From: Tropicimonas sp033101155
GTDB taxonomy: Bacteria; Pseudomonadota; Alphaproteobacteria; Rhodobacterales; Rhodobacteraceae
Direction of reading: 5' to 3'
NCBI RefSeq assembly: GCF_033101155.1
Contig: NZ_JAWMPX010000008.1
Span: 1-64,000 of the forward strand
Length of the DNA stretch: 64,000 nt
Shown here in pieces: positions 1-8,418 of this stretch. The notes beneath the pieces are model-generated. The model made no database searches. It was not told the origin of the DNA and worked only from the letters and a program-made list of their open reading frames with translations. Each line of letters opens with the position of its first letter. Position 1 is the stretch's first letter. The translations under genes and the position numbers were made by a program.

Positions 1-28
1 GCTCAGACACACAAGGCTGACAGACAAT

Positions 29-56
29 GGGCCCGGCTCGACAATGCGCCGGGCCC
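29..56 (+). terminator. GC-rich hairpin, probable terminator of a gene left of the window
   Basis: GGGCCCGGC at 29-37 pairs perfectly with GCCGGGCCC at 48-56 around a 10-nt loop and is followed by TTGCTAT. No long T run follows. It precedes the metallophosphoesterase gene, so it most likely ends transcription coming from the left. This is inferred from shape only. Confidence 0.5.
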
Positions 57-173
57 TTGCTATACCTCTGCGTGAAATCCCGACAGTTCGATGGGCAGAA
101 AACCTGCCAACCCCGCCCCTGCGCAGACCGCTTAGAGGGCGCTCCGCCCTGTCGGCAAGAGCGAGGAGCGCAG

Positions 174-1085
174 ATGTATCACATCATTCCCGACATACAC
201 GGACAGGCCGACAAGCTGACGGGCCTTCTGGACCATCTTGGTTGGCGGCGCACGCCTTTCGGCTGGCGCGCGCCGCAGCTCGGGCTGGAGATCGTATTTC
301 TGGGCGATTTCATCGATCGAGGCCCGGAGAATGCGCGAAGTCTCGCCATCGTCCGGTCGCTGATCGATGCTGGCAAGGCGCGGGCGATCATGGGCAACCA
401 TGAGTTCAACGCGATCCAGTTCCACACCGAGATCGAAGGCCGACCGCTGCGGCAGCGGTCGGAGAAGAACCTGCGCCAGCACGCGTCCTTCCTTCGCGAG
501 TTCCCCATTGGGGCGGCGCAGACGGCAGAGGTGATCGATTGGATGCAGACCCTGCCGCTTCTTCTCGAGGACCCAGCCTTCCGGGCGGTGCATGCCTGCT
601 GGCACGGCCCGTCGGTCGAGCGCCTTCGGGAAGAGCTTGTCGAAGATCGGCTGACGGATGCGGTGCTGCATCACCCGGGCTGGGCGACCGGGCCGCTCTA
701 CGACGCGTTGCAGAATGTGACCAGTGGGCTGGAAGCGCCGCTGCCGGACGGGTTTTCCTTCCACGACAAGGATGGCGTGGAGCGCCGCCACACCCGTATC
801 GCCTGGTGGATGGCCGAAGCCCGGAGCTGGCAGCAGATCGCGCGCTCGGTGCCGGACCCGGATTGCCTGCCGACGACCCCGCTGCCGCCGGAACTGGCCG
901 CCTGGCGATACCGCGAGACATGTCCTGTGTTCTTTGGCCATTACTGGGAAAGCGGGACGCCCCGGGTGGAAGCGCCCCACGCGCTCTGTCTCGACTATTC
1001 CGCCGGTCTCGACGGTCCGCTCCTCGCCTATGATTTCGATCCGAGCGAACCGGAGATGTCCGTCGCGCGTATCCGCATGGCCTGA
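174..1085 (+). CDS. Metallophosphoesterase (PPP-type calcineurin-like phosphatase)
   Basis: A 303-residue protein starting MYHIIPDIHGQ. The signature metal-binding blocks are in order: DIHG near residue 7, GDFIDRGPE around residue 42 and GNHE around residue 72, followed by later conserved histidines. This is the binuclear-metal core of PPP-family phosphatases and diadenosine tetraphosphatase-like enzymes; the substrate cannot be read from sequence. The ATG at 174 is chosen because GAGGAG lies a few bases upstream and the fold begins there; the reading frame stays open upstream without conserved sequence. It is convergent with the secreted-protein gene, with only two bases between the stops. 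It appears to be ordinary core-genome content outside the metal region. Confidence 0.85.
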   Translation: MYHIIPDIHGQADKLTGLLDHLGWRRTPFGWRAPQLGLEIVFLGDFIDRGPENARSLAIVRSLIDAGKARAIMGNHEFNAIQFHTEIEGRPLRQRSEKNLRQHASFLREFPIGAAQTAEVIDWMQTLPLLLEDPAFRAVHACWHGPSVERLREELVEDRLTDAVLHHPGWATGPLYDALQNVTSGLEAPLPDGFSFHDKDGVERRHTRIAWWMAEARSWQQIARSVPDPDCLPTTPLPPELAAWRYRETCPVFFGHYWESGTPRVEAPHALCLDYSAGLDGPLLAYDFDPSEPEMSVARIRMA

Positions 1086-1087
1086 CC

Positions 1088-1609
1088 CTAGAGCGCCCTT
1101 GCGCAGGCGAGGGCCTTTGCCAGCATTGGCGCGTATCCCTCCATCGGCAGCACCATCAGCGCCTTGCCCTTGTTGTCGGCCAGAGTCAGCTCCGCGCCGC
1201 CCTGATCGAGCGCCTCGTACCGGGCCGCTCCCTTGGCGGTCTTGTCGACATGTTGGATGAACTCGTCGTCATATTGCGCGGCCTTGAAAGTGACCGGCTT
1301 GCCGCCGCCATCGAGCCTCAGCTTGGCCTTGTGCCGCTTCAGGTCCCAGTCGCGCGAGCCGAATTGCAGGATGCTGACCGAGGCGCCGGGAAAGAAGACC
1401 ACCCGCAACCCGGACGCGCCACCGCCGGTCTCCAGCATGCAGGCTGTCTCGGACGCGTGCACCGCGCCCTTGTCCAAATAGCTGAACCCGTCGAGCGAAT
1501 AGGCCGTCCAGGCTCCCGCAGAGGCCAGCTTGTTGCGACCGTCTTCGCCGGCAGTGGCCAGCGTTGCGGATATCGCCACCGACAGGAACACACCCAAGGC
1601 AATCTTCAT
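1088..1609 (-). CDS. Secreted protein of unknown function
   Basis: A 173-residue protein. The start MKIALGVFLS opens a typical Sec signal peptide (hydrophobic run, then ATAG), and GGAGAAACGG just upstream is a good ribosome-binding site; a longer frame upstream of this ATG has no signal-like features. The mature part is mixed polar sequence with a single Cys pair candidate (ACML near residue 60 and ALACARAL at the C-terminus) that could form a disulfide. I do not recognise the family. Its position between a phosphatase and mgsA gives no functional clue. Confidence 0.65.
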   Translation of the reverse strand: MKIALGVFLSVAISATLATAGEDGRNKLASAGAWTAYSLDGFSYLDKGAVHASETACMLETGGGASGLRVVFFPGASVSILQFGSRDWDLKRHKAKLRLDGGGKPVTFKAAQYDDEFIQHVDKTAKGAARYEALDQGGAELTLADNKGKALMVLPMEGYAPMLAKALACARAL

Positions 1610-1816
1610 ACCGTTTCTCCTTCTATCGGGTCGTATTGCGGGTCCCGTCCTGCCCATAAGGACGCGCCTTTCGCCGCGCCATGATTCACATCATGCTTTT
1701 CCCATTATTTCCAACAGGTTGACGTAAGGTCTCCGGCGCGGCAGCGTGGCGGGTTGCACGAGGCGACGATCCGTCCGATAGGGAAGATGACGAGACCTGT
1801 ATCCCGGAGAGACCCG

Positions 1817-2248
1817 ATGACACGCATGTCCGCGCGCAAGCGCATCGCATTGGTCGCGCATGACGCGATGAAACCGGCGATTGTCGCCTGGGCCAGACGT
1901 AACAGCGAGATCCTGTCGCGCCACGACCTGTATGGGACGGGCACCACGGGCGGGCGGATTGCCGAAGGGACCGGGCTGGACGTGACACGGCTCAAGAGCG
2001 GTCCGTTGGGCGGCGACCAACAGCTCGGCGCGATGATCGCCGATGACAAGCTCGACGTTCTGATCTTCTTCACTGACCCGCTGACCGCCATGCCGCATGA
2101 CGTGGATGTCAAGGCGCTGACCCGCATCGCCACGCTGGAGCAGGTCGTGATGGCCTGCAACGCAGCGACGGCCGATTTCATCGTCGCCTCGGACATGCTG
2201 GACGACGACTACACGCCGGTCGCCGAAGAGGCCGCCCACGACCGCTGA
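1817..2248 (+). CDS. mgsA: Methylglyoxal synthase
   Basis: A 143-residue protein of the usual MgsA length. MgsA converts dihydroxyacetone phosphate to methylglyoxal and phosphate in the cytosol. Family landmarks are present: LVAHDAMK near residue 12 with His15, the phosphate-binding GTGTTGG at 40-46, SGPLGGDQQ at 61-69 with the catalytic Asp67, and FFTDPLTAMPHDVDVKAL with His94 and Asp97 matching the catalytic pair of the Escherichia coli enzyme. The ATG at 1817 follows GGAGAG and fits the family N-terminus better than the longer frame from 1754. It ends two bases before the convergent stop of the broken dinB copy. Confidence 0.93.
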   Translation: MTRMSARKRIALVAHDAMKPAIVAWARRNSEILSRHDLYGTGTTGGRIAEGTGLDVTRLKSGPLGGDQQLGAMIADDKLDVLIFFTDPLTAMPHDVDVKALTRIATLEQVVMACNAATADFIVASDMLDDDYTPVAEEAAHDR

Positions 2249-2250
2249 GC

Positions 2251-3114
2251 CTAGCGGATGGCGCGGCCCTTGAAGATCGCGTCCTTGCCGAACTTCTTCC
2301 GGATCGCGTCCGTCGCCTTTTCGGCGGCGGCACGATTGCCGGCCTGCGGGTCGAGCAGGTCACCGGTCAGGTCCGCCTTGCTGGCCGGCACAAGCTCGGA
2401 GATGCCGACGCCGAGCAGGCGGAACGGCCCTGAAGAGACCGCCGGCAGCAGCAGCGCTTCCGCTTCGGCATAGATCTTCCCGGCGAGCTGCGTTGGCTCC
2501 TCCAGCGCGTGGCGGCGGGTCAGAATCCTGTGATCGGCCTGCTTGAGCTTGAGCGTCACGGTGCGTCCGGCCAGCCCCTTGGCCTTGGCCCTGTCGGCGA
2601 CCTTCTCCGTCATCCTCCAGGCATAGCCCTTCAACCGGTCCAGTGCGCCAATATCGTCACTGAAGGTCGTCTCGTTGGAGATGGATTTCAGCCCGGATCC
2701 CGAGGAGACCCTGCGCGAATCTTCTCCGCGCGCAAGATGCCAGAGCCGGTCCCCCTGCTTGCCGAAGCGCTCGTGCAGCGCCTTGCGGTCCCAGCGGCGC
2801 AGATCCGAAAAGGTACGGATTCCGGCCCGCGAGAGCTGCGCCTGTGCGACCGCGCCGACACCCCAGATCAGCGACACCGGCTTGTCGGACAGGAAATCCT
2901 GCGTCTCCGCCTCGCCGATCACCGAGAACCCCCGCGGCTTCTCCAGATCGCTCGCCACCTTGGCGAGGAACTTGCAATGGCTCAGCCCGATCGAGCCGGA
3001 CACCCCGATCTCCTCTTCCATCCGCTTCACCAGCCGCGCCAGCATCACCGCGGGCGGCGCATGGTGCAGCCGCGCCGTGCCGGTCATGTCGAGCTTATAC
3101 CTATCATCATGCAT
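2251..3114 (-). pseudogene. dinB: 5'-truncated DNA polymerase IV (dinB remnant)
   Basis: An open frame of 287 codons that aligns with DinB only from the end of the palm domain onward: LDMTGTARLH, then SIGLSHCKFLAKVASDLEKPRG, the helix-hairpin-helix IWGVGAV, and the little-finger domain to the C-terminus. The first seven or so residues are unrelated. The N-terminal palm with MDAFFASVE and the SLDEA acidic pair, which hold all catalytic carboxylates, is missing, so it cannot polymerise DNA. The break is near 3093, exactly where LDEAFLD would precede TGT. The loss marks a recombination or insertion junction at the left edge of the accessory region. A different intact dinB lies immediately upstream on the same strand. 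Confidence 0.85.
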
Positions 3115-3310
3115 TTGTCAGTTGACTGGAAAGGTGTATGTCACTGTTCTTTAATCGAAATTCACGCTGCCGCTTTTCCACTTTCAAAACTTCCACGCAG
3201 ATTGTGGAAGCTCTGACGATGAGAAAAGTCGAAAACTTCCACCTTTTTGAGACGCGTCGATCTCCGGTCGGAAACGAGACCAGAAGGTCTGGAATCGGGC
3301 AAGATTCCGC

Positions 3311-4417
3311 TCAATCATACTGAAACGATCGCGGAAGGGCGTCGAACAGCCAAGGCTGGGCCAGGGCGGCATTGGCATCGCAGGCAACCAGCGAAGACAA
3401 AGTGACGCCAAGAAGCCTCACAGGACGTCGGAACGGGTGGACTTCGGTCAGAAGTCTCCCGGCAACGGCAGTAAGGTCTTCTGAACCACTTATTGGATCA
3501 CTGAGTGTGACCTGACGAGTGACCTGCTCGAAATCGGAGAACTTCACCTTCACAGTGACAGTGTGGCCGAGCACACCTTTCTTCTCGACCCTTGTCGCAA
3601 CCTTTGCCGCAATCTTAGCAACGGCCTGCTTGCCTGCCTTGAGGTCTTCGATGTCTGAGTCGAAGGTTTCCTCCGCTCCGACGGATTTGCTTTCTCGATG
3701 AGGCACTACTGGCCGGTCGTCGATACCGCGTGATATGCGCCAGTAGTGAGCGGCCGAAGAGCCGAAGTGCTGTGCGAGATCTTCTACGCGCCAATTTCGC
3801 AAATCGGCGCCTGTCAGAATGCCAAGGGCCTCCATCTTCGCCCGTGTTACCGGACCCACGCCATGAAACCGCTTCACAGGCAGTTCTGCCACAAAGTCCG
3901 CCACGCGATTTGGTCGGATAACAGTGAGCCCATCGGGTTTGTCCTGATCGGAAGCCAGCTTTGCCAGGAACTTGTTTACGCTCACACCGGCGCTGGCAGT
4001 AAGTCCGACCTTCTCACGAATCCGAGCGCGGATCTCCGTTGCGATTCCAGTTGCAGTTTTGCCTGCGGAGCAAGCGGTCGTCACGTCGAGGTAGGCCTCG
4101 TCCAAGGAAAGCGGTTCCACCAACTTCGTGTAGTCGCGAAAGATGGAGTGTATTTCCTCAGAGACCGCTCGATAGACCTCGAAGCGAGGCCTCACGAAGA
4201 TGAGATCGGGGCAGAGCCTCATTGCGGTCAACGAAGGCATGGCCGATTTCACGCCAAAGCGACGCGCTTCGTAGCTCGCTGCCGCCACCACGCCCCGCAC
4301 TTGTCCGCGGCCCACCGCGACGGGTTTGCCGCGCAAGGTGGAGTCGTCGCGTTGCTCGACCGAGGCGAAGAAGGCGTCCATGTCGACATGGAGAATGCGG
4401 CGTTGTGCTGCTCTCAC
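3311..4417 (-). CDS. dinB: DNA polymerase IV (Y-family translesion polymerase)
   Basis: A 368-residue protein, full length for DinB. The palm carries HVDMDAFFASVEQ with Asp12 and PLSLDEAYLDV with Asp106 and Glu107, the metal-binding catalytic triad. The thumb follows with SVNKFLAKLASDQDKPDG and the hairpin FHGVGPVTRAKM, then the little finger to the C-terminus. It performs error-prone bypass synthesis in the cytosol. It differs clearly in sequence from the truncated dinB downstream, so it is not a simple tandem duplicate. It ends some 200 bases before that remnant and may have arrived with the accessory DNA. No LexA box was identified by eye. Confidence 0.92.
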   Translation of the reverse strand: MRAAQRRILHVDMDAFFASVEQRDDSTLRGKPVAVGRGQVRGVVAAASYEARRFGVKSAMPSLTAMRLCPDLIFVRPRFEVYRAVSEEIHSIFRDYTKLVEPLSLDEAYLDVTTACSAGKTATGIATEIRARIREKVGLTASAGVSVNKFLAKLASDQDKPDGLTVIRPNRVADFVAELPVKRFHGVGPVTRAKMEALGILTGADLRNWRVEDLAQHFGSSAAHYWRISRGIDDRPVVPHRESKSVGAEETFDSDIEDLKAGKQAVAKIAAKVATRVEKKGVLGHTVTVKVKFSDFEQVTRQVTLSDPISGSEDLTAVAGRLLTEVHPFRRPVRLLGVTLSSLVACDANAALAQPWLFDALPRSFQYD

Positions 4418-4491
4418 GTCAATGCTGCCCTTTCCATTGTCCTTGGGAGAACCTTTCGCTGATTGAATGCGGGACCTTCCTCCAGCCAGCC

Positions 4492-4749
4492 TTACATAGG
4501 CTGGCTAACTGGGGTAGCTTGCACAACGACTTTCAATAGCTCTATGGGGTCGACCTCCATGGCGCGAGCGAGCACGACAAGCTCGACAACATCCAGCCTC
4601 CGGTTGCCGAGCTCAATCTTCGCAATGAAGGACTGCTGATAACCGAGGGCCAAGGCAAACTCCGCTTGTGACATTCCCCGGCAAGTTCGAATGCTTGCGA
4701 TGGCGTTTCCCAATGCAAGCAGACCGGGGCTCCTGATCGATTTCGGCAT
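4492..4749 (-). CDS. XRE-family transcriptional regulator
   Basis: About 85 residues, essentially one Cro/CI-type helix-turn-helix: RGMSQAEFALALGYQQSFI, then AKIELGNRRLDVVELVVLA. The start MPKSIRSP at 4749 is chosen over an in-frame ATG at 4788 because GGAA sits about 9 bases upstream and the longer version adds no conserved sequence. It is divergent from the unknown gene at 4835, with an 8-bp inverted repeat between them that is the obvious candidate operator. It probably regulates itself and the divergent gene. Proteins of this size can also be antitoxins. Confidence 0.8.
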   Translation of the reverse strand: MPKSIRSPGLLALGNAIASIRTCRGMSQAEFALALGYQQSFIAKIELGNRRLDVVELVVLARAMEVDPIELLKVVVQATPVSQPM

Positions 4750-4794
4750 GCGATTTTTCCACTGTGACTTGACAGCGGCGTAGCGCATGAGTGA

Positions 4795-4817
4795 TTTAAG
4801 CCTAAATTGGGCTTAAA
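4795..4817. promoter_or_regulatory. Palindromic operator candidate for the XRE regulator
   Basis: TTTAAGCC at 4795-4802 and GGCTTAAA at 4810-4817 form a perfect 8-bp inverted repeat with a 7-nt A/T-rich spacer. It lies in the short divergent intergenic region between the XRE gene and the gene at 4835, where an autoregulatory XRE operator is expected. Binding is inferred, not shown. Confidence 0.5.
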
Positions 4818-4834
4818 ATGATCGAGGCGGGACC

Positions 4835-5458
4835 ATGATGGATAAACCGAATGACATGCTCATCGAGGCAGAACGTCGAGCCCACAAAGCTCGCCTTGAT
4901 GTCTTTGCTGAGCACATCGACGACCCTGTCGGCCTCAGACTCCTTGCTCGATTGGGTGGTGATCTCGTGTTCCGATCGCTGCTGGAACTTGAACTGAATG
5001 GGTGCACGTCCTTTCGGGGCACCCAGATTCTAATGGCCGGCGAACTTGTTTCCTTACAGGCTTTCAAGATCCGTACCGGACCCTTCAGAGGACGAGAGTG
5101 CAGTAGCCTTCAGATCACGGGCATTGGCATGGCTATGATGTTCGAAGAACAGGATGGCCTCGAAGACAACCGGTGGCTGGAGTATCTTCGCGGCTCGGTG
5201 CTTGGTTACGCTTGTATAGATGACGGAAGAGGAATTTGCGCGACGAGGGAGTTCCTCGAAACATCGATCGAGATCGATGACCTCGAAATCCTGAAACGTT
5301 GTGTGCACCCCTACAGTGGTACCTTCGCCTTTCCAGAAGCATGGGGAATGACGGGGAAAGTCGACGCAAAAACACGGGCCTCAGCCTCGAAGTGGTGGTC
5401 GTCAAACATCAGTCCGAAAAGATCCAGCGTAATCATATCGCTCCAAGAGTCCGTTTAG
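4835..5458 (+). CDS. Hypothetical protein divergent from XRE regulator
   Basis: A 207-residue soluble protein with no signal peptide or membrane segment. ATGATG at 4835 follows a GAGGCGGG ribosome-binding site. The N-terminal third is charged and helical (IEAERRAHKARLD), the centre contains FRGTQILMAGELVSLQ, and the C-terminal third is rich in Ser/Lys. No family is recognised. Its divergent arrangement with an XRE regulator and a shared palindrome suggests a regulated pair, possibly toxin-antitoxin-like or prophage-derived, but nothing in the sequence proves activity. Confidence 0.6.
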   Translation: MMDKPNDMLIEAERRAHKARLDVFAEHIDDPVGLRLLARLGGDLVFRSLLELELNGCTSFRGTQILMAGELVSLQAFKIRTGPFRGRECSSLQITGIGMAMMFEEQDGLEDNRWLEYLRGSVLGYACIDDGRGICATREFLETSIEIDDLEILKRCVHPYSGTFAFPEAWGMTGKVDAKTRASASKWWSSNISPKRSSVIISLQESV

Positions 5459-5860
5459 CAATGGGCGATGTCCTTGATGGTTGAGGCTTCGAAATCCAGT
5501 ATCGTGGTCCGCTTCAGGAGAATGTCGCCAGCGCTGTCGAGCACGATCATCCGCCTGGAGCGGAGGGTTCCTGCGAAAGCTGATGCTGTCCGCGTTCGTC
5601 GCGGCCATGCGAGTGCTCTTCCAGCGACATTGACGTCTTCATGACCGATTCTGATAACAAACCGGAATATAGGATCTACAGCGCCTGTAGCTTCAAGCCC
5701 GGAAGTTGTCCGAGGAACAGCTTTTCAAATTGGCAGGCGGCAGAAAAAATCCGAACCTAATGGATACTGGGCCGGCAACGAGGGCGAACTCTCATGCGAG
5801 ACATGGCCGGACTTGTTGCGCCCTGTTGCCAATGCAAGAAACCATCGTGGTCAAGGAAGA
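5459..5860. other. Gene-poor gap
   Basis: About 400 bases without a convincing gene. On the minus strand a roughly 30-codon frame ends TILDFEASTIKDIAHC near 5458 and looks protein-like, but it has no ribosome-binding site or companion domain, so it is at most a remnant. No hairpin or repeat stood out. Confidence 0.4.
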
Positions 5861-6178
5861 ATGGCGGAGCAGAGGTCAACCTCCGGGAATGAAGTCCGGA
5901 AGCACCGGTATCCGCAAATGGTGCGTGAGCTCACGAAGGCTGCAAACGGGAAGGCCAAGGCTGCTCCGCTCGATCTGAAGCAGGATCTCCCCAAATTCGC
6001 CCTGACGCCCGGATCGACCCTGGCCGAAACGCATCCCACGATCTTCAAGAAGTCCCCAAAGTCAGCAGAGATCACCATTGAAGACGACGGCCGCCTGGCC
6101 GTGCGCCTCGATGGAAAGCCCATCAAGGACAAGAAGCGCCTGATCGCCGTCATCGAGGACATCGTCCGGGGCAAGTAA
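5861..6178 (+). CDS. Small hypothetical protein
   Basis: A 105-residue cytosolic protein from the ATG at 5861, which follows AAGGAAG. The N-terminal half is basic (KHRYPQMVRELTKAANGKAK). The C-terminal half, DLPKFALTPGSTLAETHPTI onward, has a compact pattern ending in an acidic-basic strand-helix (VRLDGKPIKDKKRLIAVIED). The family is not recognised. A perfect 26-bp palindrome lies downstream between it and the convergent gene at 6336. Function unknown. Confidence 0.55.
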   Translation: MAEQRSTSGNEVRKHRYPQMVRELTKAANGKAKAAPLDLKQDLPKFALTPGSTLAETHPTIFKKSPKSAEITIEDDGRLAVRLDGKPIKDKKRLIAVIEDIVRGK

Positions 6179-6291
6179 GGCGCCGGTATGCCGGCCGCAT
6201 TACCGGTAACGCGCAGAGCTTTGCTCTCTCTTATCCTGCCGCGGTATAACTCATACCGACCCGGAGCAACGCGGGGTAACGGCGACAATGC

Positions 6292-6317
6292 GCAGAGTTC
6301 ACCGCGGTGAACTCTGC
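6292..6317. terminator. Perfect 26-bp palindrome between convergent genes
   Basis: GCAGAGTTCACCG at 6292-6304 is immediately followed by its exact reverse complement at 6305-6317, with no spacer. A weaker inverted repeat, CGGTAT/ATACCG, lies at 6242-6258. The position between converging genes fits a bidirectional terminator, but there is no T tract and a loopless palindrome folds poorly; a protein-binding site or REP-like element is equally possible. Confidence 0.45.
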
Positions 6318-6335
6318 ATCGCGGCCATGAGCTGA

Positions 6336-6818
6336 TCACTTCGGCTTGGCGTATGTCAGGTTTCCGTCCCCATCGAGGCCTACCCCCTTACCCAGCCTCT
6401 GCCGCCGCGCGTAGAATTCAGCCTCGTTCTCGCCGGGCTGCGCCAACTTCTCGGTGAAGGTATCAAGCAAGGCGGCCTGTTCCTCGTGGTCGTGGGTCGC
6501 CGACAGGGCGATATAGCGATCGAGCGCGGCCGTATCTCCCTCAAGAAGAATATCGAACAGGGAGCGCCCGCCCCACACGTCATCAGGCGCGAAGAGGATG
6601 TCGAGTAACACCCACGGATCAACGCCGGCATGGGCCTGCAAGACGCGGTCCAGGCCAGGCAATCGCGCGATCGCTCGGTCAAGGATCCGCCGGCGGGCTG
6701 CGTCCTGGTCAGGACGCGTTGCCTCGTCGTAGGACGCAACGGCTTCGTCAAGCGCGTCAAAGAAGGCGTCTCCCATCTCTTCAAGCCTCTCGATTTCGGG
6801 TTTGCGATCAGCGACCAT
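6336..6818 (-). CDS. Hypothetical protein with a C-terminal TFTEKLAQP motif
   Basis: A 160-residue acidic, mostly helical protein. MVADRKPEIERLE at 6818 is taken as the start because the upstream gene stops one base before it (TGA-A-ATG), indicating translational coupling; the frame upstream lacks protein-like composition. The C-terminus TFTEKLAQPGENEAEFYA then RRQRLGKGVG closely resembles the C-terminus of the 70-residue protein at 39021. The centre (DPWVLLDILFAPDDVWGG) has a Xre/MbcA/ParS-like flavour, but I cannot assign it. It forms a two-gene unit with the gene at 6820. Confidence 0.6.
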   Translation of the reverse strand: MVADRKPEIERLEEMGDAFFDALDEAVASYDEATRPDQDAARRRILDRAIARLPGLDRVLQAHAGVDPWVLLDILFAPDDVWGGRSLFDILLEGDTAALDRYIALSATHDHEEQAALLDTFTEKLAQPGENEAEFYARRQRLGKGVGLDGDGNLTYAKPK

Positions 6819-6819
6819 T

Positions 6820-7248
6820 TCAGCCCTCGTTTTTCGTGATCTGCTGCCCCTCTTCGAGGGACACGAAGTCTCCCGAGCGTCGCCTGTCGAGGAGTTCCCT
6901 AAGCGCATCCTGACTGACTGCCTCTTCGCGCAGCCGGCGGATACGATCGGCGCCTTCGAGGCGGCGATGCGCCGACAGATCCCGCGCGCAGCCGGTGATT
7001 TCCGACATGATGTCCCGATATCGGTCGAGTTGCCAGCCCATGGCCACAAGGATCTCTTCTGCTTGCGCAGAGAAGCCTCGGCGGCCATCGGAGTTGACGA
7101 CGGCACCAACGAAAACCAGCGTGTCGGGATCAGCGCCAAAGGTGTAGGGCACGTTGATCCAGACGCTCACCTCGTCGAGGCCAGTTGCGTCTGAAAAATA
7201 CAACGCGAGATCTTCGGCGTCTCTCTTTCCCGTCTCCCAGTGATCCAT
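6820..7248 (-). CDS. Hypothetical protein, first gene of a two-gene unit
   Basis: A 142-residue soluble protein starting MDHWETGKRDAEDLALYFSD. The N-terminal half alternates strands and helices (VSVWINVPYTFGADPDTLVF), and the C-terminal half is a charged helix (RRLEGADRIRRLREEA). It has no recognised domain, no signal peptide and no membrane segment. The stop codon is separated by one base from the next gene's ATG, so the two are probably translated together and may interact. Small coupled pairs of this kind in accessory DNA are often toxin-antitoxin modules, but this is inference only. Confidence 0.6.
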   Translation of the reverse strand: MDHWETGKRDAEDLALYFSDATGLDEVSVWINVPYTFGADPDTLVFVGAVVNSDGRRGFSAQAEEILVAMGWQLDRYRDIMSEITGCARDLSAHRRLEGADRIRRLREEAVSQDALRELLDRRRSGDFVSLEEGQQITKNEG

Positions 7249-7430
7249 GCGTGCACTCCAGAATGTTCCTTCTTCGTTCTACACTATGCCAAGAAAGGAC
7301 GAGAGGCTACAGAAGAGGTCGAGAGAGCCGGAGAGTGACGGATCAAACTGCAAGCTGCTGAAACTCTGGTTAAATTTTCACAAAACCCGCGAAATCTATC
7401 CTTTGCCTCTCTTTGACAAGGACAGTTTCG

Positions 7431-7550
7431 ATGAAGCAATTTTCACGCGCGCTTGCACTGGCAACGGCGCTCTACTTTCTTTCAGCAACTCAAGCCGCAG
7501 GATGTCCGGCGATAACGGATCCACAGGGCCACGAATCGGCACGGCAGTGA
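7431..7550 (+). CDS. Very small secreted peptide or truncated exported protein
   Basis: A 39-codon frame: MKQFSRALALATALYFLSAT, then QAAGCPAITDPQGHESARQ. The first 22 residues are a textbook Sec signal peptide with AxA cleavage, and AAGGAC lies upstream. Only about 17 mature residues follow, so it is either a small secreted peptide or the 5' end of an exported protein cut by a later event. A hairpin follows at 7570-7596. Confidence 0.4.
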   Translation: MKQFSRALALATALYFLSATQAAGCPAITDPQGHESARQ

Positions 7551-7569
7551 CATCACCGCCGGAGCGGTA

Positions 7570-7596
7570 GCGGCACCCTTTTCCGCAGGGTGCCGC
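7570..7596. terminator. Strong 9-bp hairpin
   Basis: GCGGCACCC at 7570-7578 pairs with GGGTGCCGC at 7588-7596 around TTTTCCGCA. It sits just after the tiny secreted ORF. There is no T tract on either side, so a rho-independent terminator is plausible but not classical. The following bases to 7779 hold no supportable gene. Confidence 0.5.
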
Positions 7597-7779
7597 GATC
7601 GCTCTCGAAAAATCACTCAACTTGATCCGGATTTTGTTGGCGGAATCCGGGCGCCAAGGGCACGCTCGATCCTTCATAATATTGGCCAACAAAACGCAGC
7701 AACACGAAGGGATGCGCGAGAGCTATAAAACATTGTTTTCTATGTATATAAATATTCAGGGGAGGTCAACTTTATGAAT

Positions 7780-8418
7780 TTAAACTGCCATATAATTTCC
7801 GATGTTGCTCGACGTGTCGTCGCTGTCAGCGGAAATGGCTATCCCGAAGAGAACTCCTGCCTCCTCCTTGAAGGCTCGGCGAAAATCATTTCGGATATCG
7901 ACGGATTGCTCATCACTCCCCGGCGCGGCGTCCTGAAGCTGGATCGTGACACCCCGTGACCCGAGATAGGGGCTGGGCAGGAACTGACCGAGCTGATGGT
8001 CGCCGCCATGCACATAGACGATTGCCCGGGCATTGCGGTTTCCCAGCACGCGTTTGAGACTGGCTCCACTAAGCCGGAGGGCTTCGTTCTCCGGCGGAAA
8101 CAGGAAGTAGACTGCAAGGTTCCTGTCATCGCCGCCCTTTCGGGTTAGATCGGTCGGAGGAACCGAGTGTTCGACGTTCCAGCGCCAGCTTGCCCGGCCG
8201 GCTTGCCGGAACTCAGCCTCCAGTTGACGGTAGACCAAGGAAACATCTCCATCCGACTCGAGACCAAGCCTGCTCCCTTCGAGGATCCAGTTGTTGGGCC
8301 GCTTGAATGGAAAACGCTGCTCGCGCCAGGCGCCGTCAAACGGGATATCGCCGGCAGATGCCGCTGTTGCGAAAGCCGCAAATGCCAATACCGCCGTTTG
8401 TGCTAATTCGCCCTTCAC
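7780..8418 (-). CDS. DUF3047 family exported protein
   Basis: A 212-residue protein. The GTG at 8418 overlaps the cueR stop codon (GTGA), so translation is coupled to cueR; a longer frame exists only because cueR is read in another phase. A short signal peptide (AVLAFAAFATAASAGD) is followed by the DUF3047 pattern WRWNVEHSVPPTDLTRKGGD, DRNLAVYFLF and later strands. The family is periplasmic and of unknown biochemistry. Its place in a cueR operon next to copA suggests a role in copper response in the periplasm; that is inference. Confidence 0.8.
   Translation of the reverse strand: MKGELAQTAVLAFAAFATAASAGDIPFDGAWREQRFPFKRPNNWILEGSRLGLESDGDVSLVYRQLEAEFRQAGRASWRWNVEHSVPPTDLTRKGGDDRNLAVYFLFPPENEALRLSGASLKRVLGNRNARAIVYVHGGDHQLGQFLPSPYLGSRGVTIQLQDAAPGSDEQSVDIRNDFRRAFKEEAGVLFGIAISADSDDTSSNIGNYMAV

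Noticed and set aside
7247..7570. A 107-codon plus frame covering the tiny secreted ORF
   Set aside because: Composition is not protein-like and there is no ribosome-binding site; the overlapping 39-codon frame with a signal peptide fits better.
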